Assembly: GCF_007747215.1 (NCBI RefSeq)
Contig: NZ_CP036273.1
Span: 124,001-188,000, forward strand
Origin: Urbifossiella limnaea
Lineage (GTDB): Bacteria > Planctomycetota > Planctomycetia > Gemmatales > Gemmataceae
Direction: 5' to 3'
DNA length: 64,000 nt
Part shown: positions 1 to 8,321 of the stretch, in pieces
Position numbering within the stretch: position 1 is the first letter of the stretch
Layout of the letters: every line of letters begins with the position of its first letter
The notes under the pieces: generated by a model
Told to the model about the DNA's origin: nothing
Databases searched by the model: none
What the model saw: the letters and a program-made list of their open reading frames with translations, nothing else
Position numbers and translations under genes: made by a program

Positions 1-1883
1 ACACCGCGTACACGCTCGGCCTCCTCGGCAGCGCCGCCAAGCCGGTCGCGTCGTCGCTGCAGCGCCTCTGCTCCGACCCCGACGCCAAGGTCGCCGCCGT
101 CGCGTTCGACGCCGTGGCCAGCGTCGGCGTCGCGGACATCACGGCGTTCGTGCCGCTGCTGACGAGCGAGAACGAGGCCACGAAGCGCCGCGCCGCCGAG
201 ATCGTGGGGGTGCTCCCCGAGGTGCCCGGCGACGCCGTGCCGACGCTCGCCCGCGCCCTGGCCGACGCCGACCCGCTGGTCCGCGCCGCGGCCGCGTCCG
301 GCATCACCGCCGCGAACGGCAAGGGCGTCACGGCCAAGACCGGCGAGGCGGTCGGCGCCGCCATCCGCGCCAGCTTCCCGACGAAGGCCGAGTCGGAGGT
401 GGTGCGGCTGGACGCGCCAGAGTTCGCGCTGTGGCCGGCGCTGCGGAGCTGCGGCAAGCACGCGGCGAAGCCGGCCGCCGACCTGCTCGGCCACGGCAAC
501 CCGCTCGTCCGCCAGCTCGCGGCGCGGGTGCTCGGCGACCTCGGCCCCGACGCGAAGGAGGCCGCCGAGCCGCTGCGGAAGGCGCTGGCCGACGACTTCG
601 CCAACGTCGCGCTGGAGGCCGGCGGCGCCCTCGTCCGCATCGGCGAGAAGGCGGACGAAGTGGACGCCCTCGTCCGTGCCGCGCTGGCGTCGCTGAACCC
701 GGGCGTGGCCGCGGAGGCGATCGGCGCCGTCGGCCGGATGGGGCCGGCCGGCGCGACGCACCACGCGGCCGTGCTCGGCAAGCTGGATTCGCCGCTGCCC
801 GACGCCCGGTTCGCGGCGCTGGGGTTCGTCCGGACGCTGCCGCCGGCCGAGCGCGTGAAGCAGCTGCCGGCGATCGGCAAGGCGCTGGGCGACATGGAGC
901 CGCTGGTCCGCGGCCGGGCGGCGGGGATTCTCGAAGACCTGGGGCCGGCCGCCGTCCCCGCCGCCGGCGCGGCCCGCGACGCCCTCTCCAAGGAGGAGGA
1001 GCCCGGCGTGCAGGAGCAGCTGGTGAACGCGCTGGCGGCGATGGGGCCGGGGGCGAAGGCGGCGGTGGGGGCGCTGCTGCCGCTGATCGCCGACCGCGCC
1101 GCCGGCACCGCCTTCCGCGAGAAGCTGATCGCCACCGCGGCGGCGCTCGACCCCGCATCCGCCGAGGTGGCCGGCGCCGTGAAGCATGCTGCCGCCTCGC
1201 CGGACGTGGGGGTCCGCTGTGCGGCGGCGCGGGCGCTCGGCACCCTCGACCCACTCCCGCCGGACGCGGCGGCGACGCTGGCGAAGATGGCGCGGACGGA
1301 CCAGGAGGTGGCGGGGCGAATCGCGGCGCTGCGCGGGCTGGTGGCCGCCGGGCCGCGGGCGAAGGCCGTGCGCGCGGACGTGCAGTCCGTCGCCGAGAAG
1401 GGGATGCCCGGCGCCGACGTGTGGGCGAAGGTGGCGCTCGCAGCGATCGACGGCGACGTGACGAAGGCGGCGCCGACGATCCGCGAGAACCTGTCGAGCC
1501 GCAACACGAACGCCCGCGCGGCGGCGGCCGCGGCGCTGCCGCTGGTCGGCCCGACGGCGGCGGACGTGCCGGCGCTGACGCGCGTCCTGCGCGACCCGTC
1601 GCCGGCGGGGAAGGCGGGCGCGGCGGCGGCGCTGGCGCGGCTCGGGCCGGCGGCGAGGGACGCGATCCCGAAGCTGGTGCCGCTGATTACCGACGCCGAG
1701 TCGGAGGTGCGGGTGGCGGCGGCGGACGCGGCGGCGGCGGTGGGGCTGCCCGCGGCGGCGCCGGCGGTGCCGCGGCTGCGGGACGCGCTGCGCGAGTTCC
1801 CGAACGACCCGCCGACGGTCGCCGCCGCGCGGCGGGCGCTGGCGCGCCTGGGGGCGGAGGTGGAAGCCCCGCGGGCGCGGTGA
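1..1883 (+). CDS. HEAT-repeat protein, 5' truncated by window edge
   Basis: The reading frame is open from base 3, so the start lies outside the window; 626 residues are visible before the TGA at 1881. The protein is a continuous array of about 35-40-residue alpha-helical repeats rich in Ala, Leu, Gly and Pro, with recurrent 'LGPAA', 'ALGDxxP' and 'VRxAAAxAL' patterns. This is the HEAT/PBS-lyase-type repeat pattern that makes a solenoid for protein-protein binding. No catalytic domain or C-terminal membrane segment is seen in the visible part. In planctomycetes such arrays are often attached to kinases or secreted cytochrome proteins, so an N-terminal domain may lie upstream. The repeat assignment is firm; the cellular role is unknown. 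Confidence 0.85.
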   Translation, partial: TAYTLGLLGSAAKPVASSLQRLCSDPDAKVAAVAFDAVASVGVADITAFVPLLTSENEATKRRAAEIVGVLPEVPGDAVPTLARALADADPLVRAAAASGITAANGKGVTAKTGEAVGAAIRASFPTKAESEVVRLDAPEFALWPALRSCGKHAAKPAADLLGHGNPLVRQLAARVLGDLGPDAKEAAEPLRKALADDFANVALEAGGALVRIGEKADEVDALVRAALASLNPGVAAEAIGAVGRMGPAGATHHAAVLGKLDSPLPDARFAALGFVRTLPPAERVKQLPAIGKALGDMEPLVRGRAAGILEDLGPAAVPAAGAARDALSKEEEPGVQEQLVNALAAMGPGAKAAVGALLPLIADRAAGTAFREKLIATAAALDPASAEVAGAVKHAAASPDVGVRCAAARALGTLDPLPPDAAATLAKMARTDQEVAGRIAALRGLVAAGPRAKAVRADVQSVAEKGMPGADVWAKVALAAIDGDVTKAAPTIRENLSSRNTNARAAAAAALPLVGPTAADVPALTRVLRDPSPAGKAGAAAALARLGPAARDAIPKLVPLITDAESEVRVAAADAAAAVGLPAAAPAVPRLRDALREFPNDPPTVAAARRALARLGAEVEAPRAR

Positions 1884-1956
1884 CGGCGGCGGGGCGCCGG
1901 CCCCGCCGGACGAAGCGCCGGAATCGATGGAAACGATGAGAGCCCGCGCTTTTCGC

Positions 1957-1985
1957 TTGCACCCGCGGCGCGGCTCGCGTAGCAT
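1957..1985 (+). promoter_or_regulatory. candidate sigma-70-like promoter of the DUF1559 gene
   Basis: TTGCAC (1957-1962) and TAGCAT (1980-1985) are separated by exactly 17 nt in the 189-nt gap between the HEAT gene and the DUF1559 gene. They would give a leader of roughly 80 nt. Four of six bases match the sigma-70 consensus in each box. This is a pattern match only. Confidence 0.35.
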
Positions 1986-2072
1986 TCACACACTCCCTTC
2001 TCTCCAACCCTCCCTCTACCCTCCCGGCTTGCGGGCGCCACGCCCGGTCCTCATTCGTCGGAGTTTCTTCCC

Positions 2073-3035
2073 ATGTCCGCCGTCCGTCCCACCCGCGGCG
2101 CCGCCGCGCGGCCGCCGCACCGCCGCGGCTTCACGCTGATCGAACTGCTCGTCGTCATCGCCATCATCGCCATCCTCATCGGCCTGCTGCTCCCCGCGGT
2201 GCAGAAGGTCCGCGAGGCGGCCGCCCGCGCCAAGTGCCAGAACAACCTCAAGCAGGTCGGCATCGCCCTGCACGCCTACCACAGCGCGATGGAAAAGTTC
2301 CCCATGGGCCAGGGCGCCGGCGTCGGCACCGCCGGCTGGCGCATCACGCTCCTGCCGTACATGGAGCAAGACCCCGTGTTCAAGCAGGTGAACCTCGCCG
2401 ACACGTTCAACTCGGCCGTGCTCCAGAACCTGGCCATCTCGACGTTCGTGTGCCCGTCGATGACGCTGTCGCCGACCCCGGCCCCGGTGCCGAGCTGGTA
2501 CAGCGCCACGGTGCAGCAGCAGGTGCCGTCGTACATCGGCGTCATGGGCGCCTACCCGGACCCGGCCGGCCGCACCACCGGCACCATCTACGCCTCCAAC
2601 TACGGCGGCTGGTGGTCGAACGCGGGCATGCTGATCACCAACGAGACGGTCAACGTGCTCGGCGCCACCGACGGGTCGAGCAACACGTACATCGTGGCCG
2701 AGCAGTCGGCGGCGGTGGGCCTGAACGACTACCGCAGCCGGTACTACAGCCCGTGGGGCAGCTTCACCCGCAGCGGCCCCCTGGCGAGCTGGGCGGCCGG
2801 GCAGGACACCTGGGGCATGGGCCTGACGTGCGTGGCCTACGCGCCGAACAGCAAGACCGCCGCCGCCGGCGCGAACATCACCTACGGCGGCAACACCATC
2901 ATCAACTCGAACCACACCAGCGGCGTGAACATGCTCCGGGCCGACGGGTCCACGACGTTCGTGTCCGAGTCCGTGAACTTCGTCGTGTACCAGGCCATGT
3001 GCTCCCGCAGCGACGGGGTCGTGACCTCGGAGTAA
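2073..3035 (+). CDS. DUF1559 domain protein with type IV prepilin-like N-terminus
   Basis: 320 residues. The N-terminus is a basic stretch followed by a prepilin cleavage/methylation motif ([10 protein letters not shown], about residues 22-31) and a 20-residue hydrophobic helix ending near [15 protein letters not shown]. The rest is the DUF1559 (SBP_bac_10-like) pseudopilin fold, with the family's 'NNLKQ.G.ALH.Y' pattern around residues 52-66 and an 'H.GGVN.L..DGS' type C-terminus (here [13 protein letters not shown]). DUF1559 proteins are greatly expanded in planctomycetes. They are thought to be exported by a type II secretion or type IV pilus-like machine and probably stay at the cell envelope. 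A GGAG lies about 10 nt upstream of the ATG. A small lipoprotein gene follows after 26 nt, a common arrangement for this family. No exact function is known. Confidence 0.93.
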   Translation: MSAVRPTRGAAARPPHRRGFTLIELLVVIAIIAILIGLLLPAVQKVREAAARAKCQNNLKQVGIALHAYHSAMEKFPMGQGAGVGTAGWRITLLPYMEQDPVFKQVNLADTFNSAVLQNLAISTFVCPSMTLSPTPAPVPSWYSATVQQQVPSYIGVMGAYPDPAGRTTGTIYASNYGGWWSNAGMLITNETVNVLGATDGSSNTYIVAEQSAAVGLNDYRSRYYSPWGSFTRSGPLASWAAGQDTWGMGLTCVAYAPNSKTAAAGANITYGGNTIINSNHTSGVNMLRADGSTTFVSESVNFVVYQAMCSRSDGVVTSE

Positions 3036-3061
3036 CCCCCACCCCCAGCGGAGGCGACGAC

Positions 3062-3454
3062 ATGCGACGGTTCGACGCCGGCCGGTGGCCGGTGCTCCTG
3101 GTGGTGGCGCTGGTCGGGTGCGGCGGCGGCAAGCCGACCGGCACCGTGGCCGGCACGGTGAGCTACAACGGCGGCCCGGTCCATTCGGGCAGCCTGAACC
3201 TGATCTCGACCAGCGGCGCCGCCGCGCTGGCGAAGATCGGCGACGGCGGCGCGTTCAAGGTGGACGGCGAACTGCCCGCCGGCGACTACACGGCCTACGT
3301 GACGCCGCCGGTGCCCGAGCCGCTGCCGCCGGGGACGAAGGCCGCGGCGCCGAAGAAGTTCGAGGTGCCGGCGAAGTACCAGGCGCCGACCACCAGCGGC
3401 ACCACGGTGACCGTGCAGAGCGGCAGCAACGACCTGAAGGTGGACTTCCGCTGA
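3062..3454 (+). CDS. small lipoprotein, carboxypeptidase-regulatory-like fold
   Basis: 130 residues from the ATG at 3062, which has GGAGG about 9 nt upstream. The N-terminus is a signal sequence ending in a lipobox (LVGCGGG, Cys at residue 20), so the mature protein should be lipid-anchored. The remainder looks like a small beta-sandwich of the carboxypeptidase-regulatory or transthyretin-like type: 'GTVAGTVSYNGGPV', 'GDGGAFKVDGELPAGDYTAYV' (quoted in parts) and a beta-rich C-terminus. Such a lipoprotein directly behind a DUF1559 gene is a recurrent planctomycete pair, so the two are probably co-transcribed. The fold is inferred from motif spacing. Confidence 0.85.
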   Translation: MRRFDAGRWPVLLVVALVGCGGGKPTGTVAGTVSYNGGPVHSGSLNLISTSGAAALAKIGDGGAFKVDGELPAGDYTAYVTPPVPEPLPPGTKAAAPKKFEVPAKYQAPTTSGTTVTVQSGSNDLKVDFR

Positions 3455-3461
3455 CCGATCC

Positions 3462-3503
3462 GCCGCTTGCGGCGTGGCGCCACGACGCCACGCCGCAGGC
3501 GGC
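3462..3503. terminator. palindrome between convergent genes (family B)
   Basis: Two 18-nt arms (3462-3479 and 3486-3503) pair with one mismatch around a 6-nt loop. They fill the gap between the plus-strand lipoprotein and the minus-strand ankyrin gene, so a bidirectional terminator is likely. The arm word GCCGC-TTGCGGCG recurs at 6111, 52020 and 56616. Confidence 0.6.
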
Positions 3504-3504
3504 T

Positions 3505-4101
3505 TCACTTCTTCAAGAACGGCACCGGCCGCAGCTCGATCTTCTTCACCGTTTGCAGGTACTCGAGCGTCGCCTCCGCGTCGCGGCCGCCGACCTGCGC
3601 GTGGAAGTGGAGCGTGAACCCGTGCGGCCCGCGGGCGTCGATCAGCTTCGGCTGCAGCGTCAGGAAGGCGCGCACCGTGTCGGTCATCCCGAGCATGGCG
3701 GCGCAGAACAGGTCCGGCCGGGCGCCGCGCTCCAGCAGCACGCTCACGATGTCGCGCCGCCCCATGTGGCTGGCGCCGCCGAGGCCGCTCTCCCAGTCGC
3801 CGCCGCCCCAGTCCATGTAGGCGTTCACCAGCGCCGGCTCCTTGTCGAGCAGCCGGCTTGTCATGGCGGGGTCGGTGTGGGCGTAGACGACGAAGTCGGC
3901 GACGAGGCGGCGGTTGATCTGCGGCCGCCGCCAGCTGGGCTGGAAGTTCGGCGGCGGGTAGTCGAGGTCGAGCGGCGCCTCGGTCGGCGCGGCGCGGGGC
4001 ATCGGGGCCACGTCCGGCGCGGCGGTGAGGTCGGACGCGGCGCCGAGCACGAACCCGGCGGTCAGAGCCGTGAACGCGCGGCGGTCGGGCAAGTCGGACA
4101 T
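3505..4101 (-). CDS. ankyrin-repeat protein with export signal
   Basis: 198 residues from the ATG at 4101; an upstream ATG at 4164 is in frame but would put an odd extension before the signal. The N-terminus has an Arg pair followed by a hydrophobic segment (DRRAFTALTAGFVLGAASDL), which looks like a Tat or Sec export signal. Ankyrin-like repeats follow from about residue 80: paired helices with 'LLDKEPALVNAY', 'GRRDIVSVLLERGARPDL' and 'GFTLHFHAQVGG' elements. Ankyrin repeats bind proteins; no enzymatic domain is visible. It is convergent with the lipoprotein gene. The C-terminus is short and basic. Confidence 0.8.
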   Translation of the reverse strand: MSDLPDRRAFTALTAGFVLGAASDLTAAPDVAPMPRAAPTEAPLDLDYPPPNFQPSWRRPQINRRLVADFVVYAHTDPAMTSRLLDKEPALVNAYMDWGGGDWESGLGGASHMGRRDIVSVLLERGARPDLFCAAMLGMTDTVRAFLTLQPKLIDARGPHGFTLHFHAQVGGRDAEATLEYLQTVKKIELRPVPFLKK

Positions 4102-4119
4102 GATGGGGGTCCAGAAGGC

Positions 4120-4221
4120 ATTTTTGACAGGATGAAACAGGACGGAAGACAGAGACAAAACCAAGATTGATTTCTGTCTTCGATTTCAATCCTGTTTCAT
4201 CCTGTTCATCCCGTCAAAAAT
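4120..4221. repeat. long imperfect AT-richer palindrome
   Basis: TTTTTGACAGGATGAAACAGGA (in parts, 4121-4142) is mirrored by CCTGTTTCATCCTG...GTCAAAAA near 4191-4220, with a further GAAGACAGA/TCTGTCTTC pair inside. It is strikingly poorer in GC than its surroundings. It separates the minus-strand DUF1501 gene (whose stop is at 4231) from the ankyrin gene and may terminate transcription of DUF1501. Confidence 0.6.
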
Positions 4222-4230
4222 CGGGTCATC

Positions 4231-5721
4231 CTACGCCAGCACGTCGCGGACCACCTGGCCAGTCGGCACCAGCGGCACCGGGCGGTTCGCGCGGTCGGTC
4301 AGCATCGTCTCCAGGTCGTGGCCCAACAGGTGGAACGTCGTCGCCAGCACGTCCTTCGGCGACACCGGGCGGTCCGCCACCGTGCCGCCGATGCTGTCGG
4401 TCTTGCCCACCACCTTGCCGCGGGCGACGCCGCCGCCGGCGAGCAGCGCCGAATACGCCTGCGACCAGTGGTCGCGGCCGGCGCCCTTCGCGTTGTTCAG
4501 CTTCGGCGTCCGGCCGTGCTCGCTCAGCACCAGCACCAGCGTGTCGTCGAGCATGCCGCGCTGGTGGAGGTCGGCGATCAGGCCGCTGTAGCCGCGGTCG
4601 AAGCCGGGCATCAGCTCGTTCCGCATCCGCGGGTAGTGCTCCCAGTGCGTGTCCCAGCCCGAACCCGCGAGGCCGAACTCGTCCCAGAACACCGTCACGA
4701 AGCGGCTGCCAGCTTCCACTAATCGGCGCGCCGCGAGGCAGCCCTGGCCGAACACGGTGTGGCCGTAGCTGTCGCGGGTCTTCGCCGGTTCGCGGCGCAC
4801 GTCGAGGGCCTGGCGCAGCGTCTCGGAGCCGATCAGCGAGTACGCCATCTCGCGGTACGGGTCGCTCGGCGGCGTGCGGTCGGCGGCGCGGCGGGCGTCC
4901 TCGAACTGCTCCAGCAAGGAGCGCCGGCCGTTCACCCGGTCGAGAGTCAGGTCGGCGACGCCGGGGTCGCCGAGCGTGAAGTGCGCGTCCGGGGCGATGC
5001 CGACGTACGGCTCGTCGAACTCGATCGTGCTCGTGGTCAGCGTCTTGGTGATCTTCTTGTTCGCCGTGCCCTGGAAGGTGGCGTAGTGCGGGTTGTAGGC
5101 GTTGCCGAGGAACGCCGCGTACGGGCCGGCGCGATGCACCTCGCCCGTGCGCCGGCTGCTGAACTGCCACGGCAGCGCCACGTTGTCGGGCACCGGCTTC
5201 CGCAGCGCCGCGAGGCCGTGCTTCTGGCGTTCGAGGTACGACACCACCGAGCCGATGAACGGCCAGTGGCGGGCGTCGTGCGGGCTCAGCTCCATCGCCA
5301 CGTCGATGTCGGGCACGGCGGTGGTGGCGTAGGCGACGCCGTGGATCGGGTGCTTGTGCGTCAGCGACCGCAGCACGGTGACGTGGTGCATCACCCGCGA
5401 CGTGTGCGGCAGCAACTCGCACACGTCGCACCCCGGCAGCGACGAGCGGATCGACCCCAACTCGCCGCGCACTTCGGCCGGCGCGTCGGGCTTCTGGTCG
5501 GCGAGTTCGATCTGGCTCGGGGAGCCGTACAGGAACAGGAGGATGCACGCCTTCGCCTTGCCGAACCCGGGCTCGCGGCCGACCGGGCTCGGGGTGGAAG
5601 CCTGCGCGCGGAGGAAGTCCGGGAGGGTGAGCCCGAGCGGGGCGAGGCCGCCGGCGACGAGGAAGTCGCGGCGCGAGGTGCCGTCGCAGAGGCGCTTGGG
5701 GTTGCCGAGGACGCGCAGCAT
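4231..5721 (-). CDS. DUF1501 (sulfatase-like) exported protein
   Basis: 496 residues. The N-terminus carries a twin-Arg motif (SRRDFLVAGG, about residues 16-25) and a hydrophobic run, so Tat export is likely. The body matches DUF1501, a planctomycete-expanded family related to the alkaline phosphatase/sulfatase superfamily. Visible family signatures are 'ILLFLYGSPSQIELADQKPDAP', 'SMTHKHP.HG'-like (here SLTHKHPIHG), 'VFGQGCLAARRLVEAG', 'WDTH' and 'SEHGRTP' (quoted in short parts). DUF1501 genes usually sit beside DUF1549/DUF1553 cytochrome genes; here that partner is about 5 kb away (11,001). The substrate is unknown. A 389-nt gap without any other gene lies upstream. Confidence 0.92.
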   Translation of the reverse strand: MLRVLGNPKRLCDGTSRRDFLVAGGLAPLGLTLPDFLRAQASTPSPVGREPGFGKAKACILLFLYGSPSQIELADQKPDAPAEVRGELGSIRSSLPGCDVCELLPHTSRVMHHVTVLRSLTHKHPIHGVAYATTAVPDIDVAMELSPHDARHWPFIGSVVSYLERQKHGLAALRKPVPDNVALPWQFSSRRTGEVHRAGPYAAFLGNAYNPHYATFQGTANKKITKTLTTSTIEFDEPYVGIAPDAHFTLGDPGVADLTLDRVNGRRSLLEQFEDARRAADRTPPSDPYREMAYSLIGSETLRQALDVRREPAKTRDSYGHTVFGQGCLAARRLVEAGSRFVTVFWDEFGLAGSGWDTHWEHYPRMRNELMPGFDRGYSGLIADLHQRGMLDDTLVLVLSEHGRTPKLNNAKGAGRDHWSQAYSALLAGGGVARGKVVGKTDSIGGTVADRPVSPKDVLATTFHLLGHDLETMLTDRANRPVPLVPTGQVVRDVLA

Positions 5722-6110
5722 GGGGACGACCGACGGGTCGGGGGGCGGGTAAGGCTATGATGCGCCGTTCGGGCGGTGGCCGCAAGCGAAATGCACTCGT
5801 GGGACGCCGGCCCCACCAAAACGCGACCGGGCGGCGGTCGCGGGGTCGAACCGCCGGGAATGTCCTCCCCGGAGTCGTATCCGCGTCCGCCGCCCGGCGT
5901 TGGTTCGGCAGGGTGTTCCGGTCCCCGCCGTGCCTCTTCTCCCCGGCCCCACGTGGTCGATGGGTCCGACCGAGATGGTGGAGGGGAAAGCAAGCCTCGT
6001 GCCAGACGCGAAAAGAGCGAAAACCCCGGCAAAAACGCGGGGCGCCGGCGGCGGGCGTGTAGGAATTACAACCGCGGCGGGGGTGGGTGGAAAAAGCTAC
6101 ATGCAACTTT
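5722..6110. other. intergenic stretch without a recognised gene
   Basis: High-GC DNA between DUF1501 and the CotH gene. I see only shadow frames, no convincing start or domain, and no strong repeat. It probably holds the DUF1501 promoter on the minus strand, but no clear boxes could be picked out. Confidence 0.5.
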
Positions 6111-6158
6111 CGCCGCTCGCGGCGTAGCGGGGCTTGCACCGCTACGCCGCAAGCGGCG
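6111..6158. terminator. palindrome after the CotH gene (family B)
   Basis: 20-nt arms at 6111-6130 and 6139-6158 with one mismatch and an 8-nt loop, just past the CotH stop codon at 6165. A factor-independent terminator or REP-like element is likely. It shares arm sequence with the elements at 3462, 52020 and 56616. Confidence 0.6.
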
Positions 6159-6164
6159 GGAGAG

Positions 6165-8144
6165 TTACTTCTTCGCCGGCACCCCCGGCGTCGGCGGCGG
6201 GGGGACCGCGTCCTTCACCTGGGCGTGGCTCAGCAGGTACGCCCGGCGGGCGTCGGCGAAGCCCCGCAGTGTCATCCCCCGGCCACCGCCGCCGGCACCC
6301 GGGGCGTCGCTCGTGGCCCGGTCGAACGCCGCGTAGCCGTCCAGGCTGCGCGTCTCCTGCTTCACCTCGTCGGCGATCAGCGCCCGCCGGGCGCTCACCA
6401 CCGGGCCGAGCTTGCTCCAGTCGAGCGCGTCCGCGGCGATGGCCTTCACACAGCCGAGGTACCTGGCCTTCAGCGCCGGCACCGCCAGCACCTTGCTCCG
6501 CAGCGGCTTGCGCGGGTCGTCGAGCGCCACCAACGGGTCGAGTTCGACGCCGCCGCCGCCCTTGCCCATCATGCCGCCCGGCGGGCCGAACCCGCCCGGC
6601 CCGCCCGGGAACCCGCCGGGACCGCCCGGGGGCTGCCCGAACCCACCCGGCCCGCCCGGGGGCTGCCCGAACCCGCCCGGCTGCATCGGGAAGCCGCCGG
6701 GGCCGCCCGGGGGGAAGCCACCGGGGCCGCCCGGCGGGCCGAACCCGCCGGGGAAGCCGGGGCCGGCGTCGCGCATTTCCTTGAACTGCTTCCGCTGCTC
6801 CGGTGTCAGCAGCTTTTCGATCTTGGCGTCCACGTCCTTCTGGAGCGCGGCCAGCTCCTTCTGTTGCGCCTCGGTGAGGCCGAGCATGCCGGTCAGCGGC
6901 GGGGGCAGCACCTCGCCGGGCCGGCCGAGCCGCATCACGAACCCCCCGCCCGGCCCGCCGCCGGGGCCGCCCATCGCGCCGTGGAACGCCTCGTTCATGT
7001 CGTGCGGCATGAAGTGGAACTTCCCCTTCGCGTCCAGGAAGATGGTGAAGTCGCTGGCGCGGACCCAGTAGCCGTCGTTGTTGATGAGCGCCACGTCGAG
7101 GGCCAGGAACCACAGCAGGCTGTCCACGTCGCAGACCGGCCGCAGCTTCGCCTCCAGCTCGGCGGGCGGCGTCTGGGCCATCACCTTGCACAGGTTCACC
7201 AGCGCCCGCCACGCCTTCTCGTCGTCGCCGCCCTTGATCTGGTAGCGCCCCTTGTACGCCTCGATGTTGTCGCCGAGGTAGTCGAGCCCGCCGCCGCCGC
7301 CGGGGCTGCCGCGCACCTTCCACCGGGTGCCCTTGCTCTCGCCGAAGGTCTCCTTCAGGAACACCTTGTCGAACTGCTGCACGTTGGCGTACACGCCCCA
7401 GCTCTCGCCGTTGATGACGACGCGGACGTGGTTCGCCTGCGGCGTCGGCGTGTACCGGCGGGCGATCTGCGAGTACAGGACGGTGCTCATCAGCGACGCG
7501 TCGTCGTGGCTGTTGAGCAGGTTCAGCGTGTCGTAGCCGTACAGCTTCTGCTTCTTGTCCAGCAGGTCCATGGTGAGGTTGAGCGACCGCTTGTACCCGG
7601 CCGGGACGCCCATGTAGGACGACATGCCGCGGAAGTGGACGCCGACGTTCGGGTAGCGCTTGCCGTCCACCACGAGGGTGCAGGGGACTTCCACGTCGGT
7701 GTTGTGGAACGTTTCGAGCTCGGTCTCCCAGTCGGGGTTCTCGAACTCCAGGAACAGCGTGCGGAGGACGGAGCCGTCGTACAGCGGCCGGTCGGGGAAG
7801 CTCTGCACGTCGGCGGGGCTGACCTTGCGGCCGGGCTTCGCCGGCTCGCGGCCGAAGCCCATGCCGCCCTTGCCGCCGAACCCGCCCTTGCCGCCGAAGC
7901 CCTTGCCGCCGCCGTCGTTCTTCATCCCCTCGCGGGCGGTCTGGCGCTCGGCCTTGTTCAGGATGCCGTCGCCGTCCGCGTCGTACTTCGCCAGAACCTT
8001 CCGCTCCTGCCCGCCGGGGGGGCCGAAGCCGAAGCCGCCCTTCTTGTCGCCGCCGCCGAACGGGGGCTGCGAGAACGCCGCCGGCCCGCCGGCGACGAGC
8101 GCCACGCCGAGGAGTGCTGCTGGGAGTGCCGGCCACCGCGTCAT
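6165..8144 (-). CDS. CotH kinase family protein with EF-hand and Gly-Pro repeat
   Basis: 659 residues from the ATG at 8144, chosen because a clear signal peptide starts there (MTRWPALPAALLGVALVAGG). Residues about 45-65 carry an EF-hand calcium loop (DADGDGILNKAE). The central part is a CotH domain: 'VHFRGMSSY', 'RSLNLTMD', 'LNLLNSHDD', 'NGESWGVYANVQQFDK' and 'FMPHDMNEAF'. CotH proteins are atypical kinases that phosphorylate spore-coat or surface proteins in other bacteria. Around residues 460-540 lies a low-complexity stretch of GGPGGF/GGFGQPP repeats, possibly a flexible extracellular linker. The C-terminal 120 residues carry no known domain. EF-hand plus CotH fusions occur repeatedly in planctomycetes. 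The substrate is unknown. Confidence 0.9.
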   Translation of the reverse strand: MTRWPALPAALLGVALVAGGPAAFSQPPFGGGDKKGGFGFGPPGGQERKVLAKYDADGDGILNKAERQTAREGMKNDGGGKGFGGKGGFGGKGGMGFGREPAKPGRKVSPADVQSFPDRPLYDGSVLRTLFLEFENPDWETELETFHNTDVEVPCTLVVDGKRYPNVGVHFRGMSSYMGVPAGYKRSLNLTMDLLDKKQKLYGYDTLNLLNSHDDASLMSTVLYSQIARRYTPTPQANHVRVVINGESWGVYANVQQFDKVFLKETFGESKGTRWKVRGSPGGGGGLDYLGDNIEAYKGRYQIKGGDDEKAWRALVNLCKVMAQTPPAELEAKLRPVCDVDSLLWFLALDVALINNDGYWVRASDFTIFLDAKGKFHFMPHDMNEAFHGAMGGPGGGPGGGFVMRLGRPGEVLPPPLTGMLGLTEAQQKELAALQKDVDAKIEKLLTPEQRKQFKEMRDAGPGFPGGFGPPGGPGGFPPGGPGGFPMQPGGFGQPPGGPGGFGQPPGGPGGFPGGPGGFGPPGGMMGKGGGGVELDPLVALDDPRKPLRSKVLAVPALKARYLGCVKAIAADALDWSKLGPVVSARRALIADEVKQETRSLDGYAAFDRATSDAPGAGGGGRGMTLRGFADARRAYLLSHAQVKDAVPPPPTPGVPAKK

Positions 8145-8321
8145 CGTGTGTCCCCCGGGAGTGCGTTCACACCACCTAAACGGCATCTTCACGATTCGGG
8201 GACCGGGAATCCCGTGAGGACGGGGTGAGAGGCGGCGCCGCTTGCGGGCGGCGATTTGCGGCCCACCGACCCCGCCGCGCGGGTACACTCAACTCATCGC
8301 TCGCGCAAACCCGGAACCGCA

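Noticed and set aside
4120-4221. Possible riboswitch or small RNA
   Set aside because: The sequence is explained by a simple long inverted repeat at the 3' end of a gene; no conserved riboswitch core was recognised.
6541-6770. Short direct repeats resembling a CRISPR array
   Set aside because: These are in-frame codons of the GGPGGF protein repeat in the CotH gene; there are no regular spacers and no cas genes. No CRISPR array was seen anywhere in the window.
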